Below, piece by piece: positions 56,849 through 64,000 of a stretch of DNA of 64,000 nt. The notes beneath the pieces are model-generated. The model was not told where the DNA came from. It did no database searches and was given only the letters and a program-made list of their open reading frames with translations. A program made the position numbers and the translations under genes. The stretch covers positions 5,292,052 through 5,356,051 of the forward strand of contig BFEA01000013.1 of assembly GCA_003427395.1 (NCBI GenBank), written 5' to 3'. Source of the stretch: Chara braunii (taxonomy: Eukaryota > Streptophyta > Charophyceae > Charales > Characeae). The first letter of the stretch is position 1. Each line of letters begins with the position of its first letter.

Positions 56849-57040
56849 ATGCACGTCAAACTCCTCGGTCCGTGTTTCAAGACGGACAAGGTCGAGGGAA
56901 CTTCGCCGGTATTTCAAGCACGACTGAATCCGCAGGTCAACCAAAAGAGGCGTGCGCTCAAGGTCCTCGACTGCCGTGACGGCCATCCGTGGTCGGTGTT
57001 ATGCCCTACTTACGAAAGGTCAAAACATAAAGTTGAATAA
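56849..57040 (+). CDS. Conserved short ORF in X (LGPCFKT...DGHPW), copy 2
   Basis: MHVKLLGPCFKTDKVEG, QKRRALKVLDCRDGHPW and a short Lys-rich end. It is the counterpart of 4077-4298. The frame is open upstream to 56648 (130 codons in all), but the conserved part starts at this ATG. The motif holds two Cys and a His but is not a classic zinc finger. The function is unknown. It sits immediately before module E in both copies. Confidence 0.35.
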   Translation: MHVKLLGPCFKTDKVEGTSPVFQARLNPQVNQKRRALKVLDCRDGHPWSVLCPTYERSKHKVE

Positions 57041-57159
57041 TAACGGCGACAAATAAAACTCGAAAAAAATAACCGCTGGCCCTGTCCCGACGCTACCGAT
57101 GGCAAAACCAAGGGGGATGGCCCCGCCAGGCCCTTCGCGCCACTCTGATGTTCCCGCGC

Positions 57160-57631
57160 CGTCGCCGCTCGACCTCGATCCTTGAATATCCCAGATGAAA
57201 GTCCGACACCGTAACCAAATGCGCTAGGCCCAAGCCTTGGTCTAGTTCTGGCAGACACCGAAAATAAACCCATACCGTGCGATGCGCAGACCTACCGGGA
57301 TGTTTTGAAATTCCACTCTGTTGTCGATGCAGTCCTCCGCACATATGCATAGGTCACCGACAAGCTCCTTAATCAACGAGACATAATCTTTTTAATCCTA
57401 TTTTACTTAGAAATTGAAAATCGGGCCGGCTGCCGACGACGAGTCTCACGATTAGTAATCAAGATAAAAGATCACGCGCGCCTTAAACATGCGCGCCCAC
57501 ACACTCTTTATTCTAGTCAACCTAAGCCGCGCCTCGCGCGGTATACTTAAAACTTTAAACTAAAGCTATTCTCTGTTGCCCTGCAAAAACCAGGGCGGAC
57601 ACCCTTGTAAGGGTATTCGCACCGACAACGG
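57160..57631 (+). repeat. X-family module E, copy 2
   Basis: Partner of 1-614 (plus) and 3420-3850 (minus). It ends at the terminal hairpin, after which gag coding of element C resumes. Confidence 0.75.
57595..57620 (+). other. Terminal hairpin of module E, copy 2
   Basis: GCGGACACCCTT (57595-57606) pairs with AAGGGTATTCGC (57609-57620), with one mismatch and one wobble. Confidence 0.7.
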
Positions 57632-57960
57632 GCATCGCAGGGGCTTCAGGGGGTGGAGCAGTCGCTGCCTCAGTCCAAAAAGGTAAGGCGACCAGTAGAC
57701 GCCGCAGAGGCTCCCGGTCTCGGAGTTAAGTAGACCCCAACGCTCGTCCATGGGAGAAATCGGGTCTCACCGAGGACGTGTGGAGAGACCATTACACGCG
57801 GCAGGCTTGTATCCGTTGTGGCCAATATGGCCATAAGTGCCGTAATAAGAAAGTAACGGAAAAGATCCCGCCTACAATGGGGTAGGCGACGAGATCCTTC
57901 GCTTCCCAGGGTAGCCATGTTGCCAACAGCTATGGCACTGCTTCGGGAAACACGTCGGGC
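57632..57960 (+). pseudogene. Gag C-terminus with zinc knuckle, element C
   Basis: Reads GASGGGAVAASVQKGKA, SRRRRGSRSRS, a stop, then PWEKSGLTEDVWRDHYTRQA and CIRCGQYGHKC (57808-57840). The spacing is CX2CX4HXC, tighter than the usual CX2CX4HX4C. It may be a family variant or a lesion. It is the expected continuation of the gag at 48054-49640. Confidence 0.75.
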
Positions 57961-58197
57961 CAGTAGGAATGGTAGTTGTTCCTGATAAACTCTTCCCCCG
58001 AATACAACGTACGGTCATTATAGCTGAATTTAGAGTGAAAGATACACCAAATTCAGCTATAATAACCGTACATTGTATTTGGGGGAAGACTGTAGGGTCG
58101 AGGTGGTGGACACACCCTCACCATCTCGAGAGATGGCCCAAGCTACTGACTCCATTGTCGTCCCGCAAACTCATTCGGACCCATCGATCCTCTGCCG

Positions 58198-58959
58198 ATG
58201 AATGTGTCCGAGTCCTTAGACGAGCTAGAGGAGGAGTGCTCTAGATTAGACCCGCTAGCTTCTTGGACGGCCATGGCCAAAGCCTTTAAGGGTGATTTGT
58301 TCGCCAACGAGGTAGTCATCGACAGTCGCAAGGCCGGGGCCTATTATGACACTTGCTCGACGAGGATCTGTATTAGTCGCGCGTGCGTTGAGAGGCTGCG
58401 CTTACAGGGGCAAGTGCAATGCCTGAGTCGACCTATGGAGTCAACCTGTGCCAACAAACAGCGCATGGTAGTCACTGACTACCTTAAAGACATAGAGTGT
58501 CTATTCCCGTACGCGGGAGGGGAACTGTGACATCGAGTCTCGTTCTTGGTTAGCGATGATCTCCCAATGGATATCCTGTTGGGTATGTACTATCTTTCGG
58601 TTGCACAGCCCCAGTTTGATTGGGACCGAAAAGTGGTCACACACATTTTGCCAGGTGGGGGGACCGCCAGATTACGTAAGTTTAAGGCTAGTAGTCTGAT
58701 CGGGTCCGACGAATGCATGTGTGCGGCCGCGTTCTGTAATTATTATGAGCAAAATCCGGAGGAGGGTATGTACTTAGTTTATGTCTCTCCAGCAGGTGAG
58801 CCGGTGAAAATGTTGTCGGAGATAGAGGGAGTGGTCACTAAATACCCGACTCTATTTGAAGAGCCGAAAGGGGTTGTTGAAAGGGAGGTCGTCCACACGA
58901 CAGAGATTATCCAGGGTCTAGTATTTCGAAGGGTAGGATCTATCGGATGTGTCCAATAG
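58198..58959 (+). pseudogene. Aspartic protease region, element C
   Basis: AYYDTCSTRICISRACVERL is the retropepsin site, but the Gly of D-T/S-G-A/S-T is Cys here (TGC at about 58354). A stop at 58528 precedes SFLVSDDLPMDILLGMYYL, the LLGM motif that ends gypsy proteases, and QPQFDWDRKVVT. The frame then runs on into the RT entry (VTKYPTLFEEPKGVVER). Confidence 0.8.
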
Positions 58960-59925
58960 AGCTCAATGAGCTTTGCCGACAGCTTAAGGATCTCATAGAG
59001 AAGGGTTGGATCCGGCCTAGTGTCTCCCCTTATGGGTCTCCAGTTTTATTCCTACGGAAGAAGGGGGGAACCTTGAGGATGTGCATTGATTATAGTATAG
59101 GGGCCTCAATGTCATCACTGTCAAGAACAGAGAGCCCCTACCTTGCATCGATGACTTGTTGGACCGAGTGCAAGGGTGCCGGTACTTCAGTAAGATAGAT
59201 TTGATGTCCGGGTATCAAAAGATTGTAATACGGGGCGAGGATCATTACAAAACCGCTTTTCAGACCAGGTACGGTCTGTAGGAGTTTCTGGTGATGCCTT
59301 TCTGCCTTTGCAATGCTCCTGGCACCTTTCAGCACGCCATGAATTGGATCTTTCATGACTACTTGGACAAGTTTGTCATCGTGTACCTGGATGACATATT
59401 TATCTTTAGTAGGATTGTCGAAGAGCACGTTGGTAATTTAGACAGAGTCCTTAGCCTCCTTCGACAACACCAGTTCAAGATCAACGGGGAGAAATGCGAG
59501 TTTCACTGCACCCGGATCTTGTATCTGTGTCATGAGATTTTCGCGGAGGGATTGAAGCCCGATGACGCAAAGGTGGCCAGCATTCGTGACTGGTCGCGTC
59601 CTCAGTCTGTGACTGAGATGAGGTCCTTCTTAGGGATGACCGGCTACTATCGCAATTTTGTCAAGAACTATAGCATAGTGGCCGCCCCTTTGACGGACCT
59701 GACCCGCCTTGACACCCCGTGGGAGTGGACAGACAGGTGTGAGGCTGTCTACAGACATCTGAAGCATGCTTTGACACACCATGAGGTCTTAAAACTTCCA
59801 GATCCTGACAAGCCGTTTATAGTAAGCACGGATTCCAGCCAATATGGCATAGGCGCCGTGGTCGCAGAGCAGGAGGGGTTGAAGTTGAGGCTTGTCGAGT
59901 ACATGTCCAAAACGATGCCCTCTTA
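58947..59925 (+). pseudogene. Reverse transcriptase, element C
   Basis: CRQLKDLIEKGWIRPSVSPY, VLFLRKKGGTLRMCIDY, a frame break near 59095, [14 protein letters not shown] (first Asp), a stop at 59278, LVMPFCLCNAPGTFQ and FVIVYLDDIFIFS (catalytic pair kept). Then comes the thumb with MRSFLGMTGYYRNFVKNYS and the RNase H start STDSSQYGIGAVV. It ends at a TAG after SKTMPS. Confidence 0.9.
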
Positions 59926-60465
59926 GAAGTTGGCGAAGTCCACCTATGAGAAGGAGCTCTATGCGATCTACAAAGCGCTAACCCACTGGAGGCACTACCT
60001 CCTTGCGAGGTTCTTACGACAGGACTGATCATCAGACCCTGAAGTGGATGAGAACCCAACCAATGCTCTCTAATGCGTTGAAAAGATGGATCGAAGTCAT
60101 TGAGTAGTATGACTTCGAACCTTTGTACATGAAAGGAGAGTACAACAAAGTCGCTGATGCGCTATCGTTTAGGCCAGACTTCCTCGGTGCGCTGATCACT
60201 GAGTTTGGGCTTGCGGACGATGTTACTCGTTCTTTGGTGGAAGCCTATCGCGAGGATCCGTTTATTGCTGAGATCATACACAGACTCGAGGCGTAGGACA
60301 AAGTGACTTCTGTCGAGTTTGAGTTGGTCAACGGCCTGCTGTTCCTTGAGAAGGCCGAGAATAAACGCTTATGTGTGCCTAATAGGGAGTCTTTGCGTAG
60401 TTTTATTTTTAGGTGGGTGTCATGATGCCACATGACATTTTGGCTAAAAAAAGACCGCAGCCAAC
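59926..60465 (+). pseudogene. RNase H end and connection, element C
   Basis: KLAKSTYEKELYAIYKALTH, then after a frameshift DHQTLKWMRTQPM, YDFEPLYMKGEYNKVADALS and VEAYREDPFIAEIIHRLEA, broken by three stops. The zinc-binding His pair expected next is not clear (HDATWHFG-like). Confidence 0.8.
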
Positions 60466-61146
60466 TTGATGCAACAGTTCTGGTGGCCCACAGTGATGAG
60501 AGACGCCAAGTTGTACGTGGAGACTTGTCAGGTATGTCAGAGAGACGAGTCACGTACACAGGCCCCTCTTGGGCTTCTCAAGCCCCTTCCGATATCGGAA
60601 AGGCCTGGTGAGAGCCTGTCCATGGATTTCATGGACACGATGGTCACCAGCAAGAGTGGAATGAGATATGTCTATGCCATTGTGGATAGGTTTAGCAAGT
60701 ATGCTAGGTTAGTCACAATGCCTGCAACTTCCAAAACTGAGTACGTGATTAAGCTGTTCAAAGAAAATTGGGTCAGAGACTTCGGTTTGCCGAAGTCTAT
60801 AATTAGTGCTCGGGATGTGCGATTTACCAGTGAACAAGGGACACCGCTGCAAATGACCTCCGACAACCACCTAGAGGGAAACGGGCAAGCAGAGCAGCTG
60901 AACCACATTGTTCAACACCTGCTGAGGCTTTACATCAAGCCCAATCAAGTGGACTGGGATGAGAAACTTGCTCTCATCGCCAGTCTGTATTACAACGCCA
61001 TGCAGAGTGCATCCAGTGTGAGCCCCAACAGTTTGCTATTGACTTTCAAACCTAGAATGCCCTTAGATCTTCTACTACCTGAGAATCAGCCTTTTGTTGC
61101 ACCAGGCACCTTGGAGTTTGCATATCGACATGAGCGCCTGATGTAG
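60466..61146 (+). pseudogene. Integrase, element C
   Basis: QFWWPTVMRDAKLYVETCQVCQRDE gives the Cys pair of the zinc domain. SLSMDFMDTM holds the first catalytic Asp. The second site reads SARDVRFTS, with Ala in place of Asp. About nine residues are missing before GTPLQMTSDNHLEGNGQAEQL, which keeps the Glu. VDRFSKYARLV and KPNQVDWDEKLALIASLYYN confirm the family. The Asp change and the deletion would inactivate it. Confidence 0.9.
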
Positions 61147-61560
61147 CAAGCTGTAGAACACATGCACAGGGCACAAGCGGCGATGTCTGAGAACAAGCAC
61201 CACCGTTGTGGGGGGCCTCCAGCCTTACGCCTCCCTTTACTTCCTTGAAGGTAACTCTTGAGAAGAGCTGGATCCAGTCGCTTTACTTGGTGGGATTGCA
61301 GACGACATCAGAAAGATATCGTATCAGATTCACGCGACAAGTGCCGAGGTTGAGATGTCGAGAAGAAGTGGGCCATGATTCTGAGTGAGCGCCCGTTCAT
61401 GCGCACCATTGAGCTATGTCGATGACAAGACACAAAAGAAATGACTACTACAAAGGAAGTGTCAGAGACTCCAGATGAAGGGCACGAACGAGAGGGCCGG
61501 ACTCTTGCCAAGAGTCGGACAGTGGATGAAACAATGTAGAGCGCCGGATCTTAGGACGAG
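61147..61560 (+). pseudogene. Degenerate 3' end of element C coding region
   Basis: EHMHRAQAAMSENKHHR is the linker that follows integrase in this family. Beyond it the frames are broken and no chromodomain pattern could be traced. Confidence 0.45.
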
Positions 61561-64000
61561 CCTTTGGGTGGGCTAAGCGACAATAAAAACCAAAATTCAG
61601 GATGGGGTCGAAAACGGTGAATAGCACTACATGGCTGCACTCAGGGCCATCGTATTTGGGCGGTATGTGAGGCCTAAAGAGGGCAGCGGGCCTGAGGCTG
61701 GGAAGAGAGCCCTCATGCCATGGGATTATTAATTTTGGGGTTTCGGGCCCTGCAAAATTCTATAAGGCCGGGTGCTTTGCGTGTGAGGACCACGAGAGGA
61801 CGGGTTTGGACCTAAGTTCGGAAGGAGGCCCGATACCGAGGCGCTGCAAAAGGCCCTGTACCCGATAAAAAGGCCACCTTCGTTGGAAACTCTTCGAGGT
61901 CCCAAACAGGCCTGAGTACAGGCTCGGGGGAGCCGTGGTACCAAGGCGCTTTAACTTGTTGGCATCCCCGGAGCACACGAAAGGGTTGGGGCACTTCGAG
62001 AAGAGGGCCCGCAAAGTATATAAGCCCAACCGGGCTCAAAGGTGGGGACTTTTTTTTGACATGTGTACTACTGCCGCACGAGGAGAGGAGCTCCGACTTG
62101 CGTACGTGCAGGCGCACATGAGGAGCTCGGAAGGAGACTTCGGACAAGCGTAGGGGTGTGCGAAGTAGCGCGCAGTCTATATGCCAACCGCACTAGCGCA
62201 CAACAGCGCGCGGAAGCACGACGCATCGACCGACCGAGTGAGCGCACTAGAGTGCACCAGTGCGCGCAAGCCTGCTAGCTGCCGATCGATCAAGGGCACA
62301 CACAAGCCCGCAAAGCCGCACACCGTAAATCAGTCACGCGTGCTAGCGCGCTACGGCGCGCGAAGTCAAGCTCAGTCGAACGTCTGCGGGCACCTGCGTG
62401 TACTAGCGCACAAGCCGCTCGCGGTCAGGACATCGGCATGTACAACCGCGGAGCTCCCAAGCGGCATTTGGCGAACCACAACCTCGGGGTTTCTGTAGAG
62501 GGCGGGGTTGAGGTGCAGACCGGAGCTCCAGCCAGGAACGCAGTTGGGGCACGTACCCAGACCTTGCCGACTAGGACTATGGGACTTGGTGCGGATAGGC
62601 CTTGACCTGGTCCAGACTGGGGCTTGGCTGGGCCACGAGGTCTCGGTAAGGAGTGACTCAGACCGGAACGTGGGTCAAGGTCGCGATCTGAACATGAACC
62701 CGGATTTTGATTGGGATTTTGGTCCGCGACTGCGGGGCCTCCGAGGGGATTGGATTGAGAGAGAGGGACTTCAACTGGGACTAAGGACTTTGATCCGGGC
62801 AATGTACCGGGATTCGAACGAGATGCAGTCCGAGCGTTGTTGACACGAACGGCGTCGAGGACTGTGGGTCCGAGCCGAAACTTTATTGATCAAGGACTAC
62901 AGAACCCAACGCGGACCATAGTTTTTACTGACTGGGACTGTGGCCCTTATTGGCCAGGGACTACGGAGCTTAAACCAGATTTGAAGGGGACGTAGCGACT
63001 AATAGACCTAAATATCGTGGAAGCGGAAGTACAAGCCGGACCTTTGAGCCAAGCCAGGACACTTTGAGTGAGGTTGGGGTCTTTGAGGCAGGCCGAGATA
63101 CTTCGATCGAGTCGGACTTGGGATACGGAACGGGACTGTGTCACAGGGCACGAACGAGGCGTGCACCTGCGGCGCAAACCTAGGCATAAGAAATACGGGA
63201 ACTCGGGCATGGATCGGGCCAGTGTCTCGGAACCGGGCACAAGCGGCTCGAGAGATCGGGACTGGGGCTGGGATCGCAAAGCTTCAGCAAAGGAAAAGGG
63301 TGCAGATCAGGGACTTGGGCGCAGACCTAGGCGCAAGTGGCTAGACACCTTGAGGCACGCCGGGGCTCACCAAACGGACAGGGAGACCCAACTAGAAGCG
63401 GTCCGTGAGATTGGGTTGGGGTTACAAGAACCCAAGCTGAGATTTCGTGTTCAGGTTGGAAACTGTGAATGAGGCAGGGACCCTTGAAGAAGTCTGGATT
63501 GCTGGACTAGGTCGAGCATCAGACAACAGTTCGCAGAAAGGGATGGTGAAAGTGGAACTCGAACTTTGGCCTTAATGAGCCCACGACGCTGTGGTTGACA
63601 CAGAGAGTTCGAGTACAGTCCTCTGGGATCGGCGAGCACGTTAAAGACGTCACCCCATTGGGCGGAGAATCCGTCCTAGACTGTTAGTAAGATCTGCTGG
63701 GACTTAAACTAAGTTTCCTATTTTGGACGAGGGATCCATTCTTGGAACTGGGACTAGCGCAGAGGACCCTATTATTCTAGACTAAATGGAAATCCATATT
63801 TTGTTTCTATCGAATGCTGGTTTGTGAGTCTCTCATTGTCAAGTCTCCAAAGGTTTTCGTGGGCAATGTGTGGATCTGGATCAACCCAGTTTACTTGCAG
63901 GTTACAGTAGCCCCAACCGACCCTCCCGTGGGTGATAGACACGGCGTGAGGTACAGGGTCCGATCGACAGGCCGACTGATCTCCTCCTTCGATCGACAGT
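61561..64000. other. No gene recognised; possible LTR-like promoter and GCGC-rich repeats
   Basis: A TATA-like TATATAAG at about 62017-62024 with CCAACC after it could belong to an LTR. From 62185 to 62430 CTAGCGC words followed by GCGCGC recur four times at irregular spacing. From 62500 to 63480 short GACYTGG/GGGACT words make a low-complexity texture, and frames of up to 134 codons there have no domain. Confidence 0.45.
62017..62024 (+). promoter_or_regulatory. Possible TATA box
   Basis: TATATAAG in a GC-rich setting. Supported by motif only. Confidence 0.25.

Larger units (their letters stand above)
49640..57631 (+). mobile_element. X element copy 2 inserted in gag of element C
   Basis: About 8 kb, with the same block order as the minus-strand copy at 3412-12650. 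The 5' end is placed near 49640, where similarity to the block at 611-690 begins. The 3' end is placed after the terminal hairpin at 57595-57620. The first bases (GTCGGTCCG) are an imperfect inverse of the last (CGCACCGAC), so a short terminal inverted repeat is possible. No target duplication is clear. No enzyme-coding region is seen. Confidence 0.65.
48054..61560 (+). mobile_element. Gypsy element C, split by X copy 2
   Basis: Coding domains lie in gypsy order on the plus strand: gag (48054-49640), then 8 kb of X, then gag C-terminus with zinc knuckle (57632-57960), protease, RT, RNase H and integrase to about 61150. The gag half before X ends in an acidic DDYEEG segment and the half after X begins with a Gly/Ala linker and a basic stretch. 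Together they would make a continuous gag of usual plan. LTRs were not identified. Confidence 0.75.

Noticed and set aside
62505-63480. Frames of 105-134 codons in 62181-63472 as genes
   Set aside because: Low-complexity composition, overlapping open frames on both strands and no motif.

Overview
The window looks like a stretch of a very repeat-rich nuclear genome from the plant/green-algal lineage. There are no operons, ribosome-binding sites or prokaryotic gene packing. Coding signal is almost confined to three decayed Ty3/gypsy LTR retrotransposons, some with chromodomain-like tails. Long GA/CT microsatellites and tandem arrays fill much of the rest. From memory, the gag motifs (for example the run ending in RWLSG, and the KFDDYTHQD start) resemble families abundant in the charophyte alga Chara braunii. 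That assignment is recall and not checked.

Layout. 1-690: the end of a repeat called here X (module E, copy 3). 2169-3060: decayed coding fragments, minus strand. 3420-12650: X copy 1, minus strand, about 9.2 kb. 12682-13224: CT microsatellite around a 380-base assembly gap. 13225-24200: no recognisable gene, many local tandem duplications. 24513-25920: one long open exon-like segment of unknown function. 28271-45607: gypsy element B (plus strand) with complete LTRs, interrupted by gypsy element A (30402-37964, minus strand), which has its own LTR pair. 48054-61150: gypsy element C (plus strand), whose gag is split by X copy 2 (49640-57631, plus strand, about 8 kb). 61560-64000: repeat-like sequence with no recognised gene.

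The most interesting object is X. Two copies in opposite orientation, plus a third end, share the same order of blocks and almost no coding sequence. What is conserved between copies and between units of their internal tandem arrays is base-pairing. Hairpin arms change sequence while staying complementary, and the loops stay fixed: AACTTA, TTRCT, TGCCR, TCAA. At least one series passes from T-A through T-G wobble to C-G. This points to an element family whose selected or copied product is a chain of structured hairpins. An arm-templated DNA repair process could give the same pattern and has to be excluded.

The three gypsy elements form a nesting record: A sits inside B, and X sits inside C. 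A keeps the RT, protease and integrase catalytic motifs despite frameshifts. B has lost the RT YLDD motif, a zinc knuckle and one integrase Asp. C has a changed protease Gly and a changed integrase Asp. None can encode a working polyprotein as assembled. The assembly also contains single-N joints flanked by exact duplications (4543, 10716) that look like unmerged contig overlaps.
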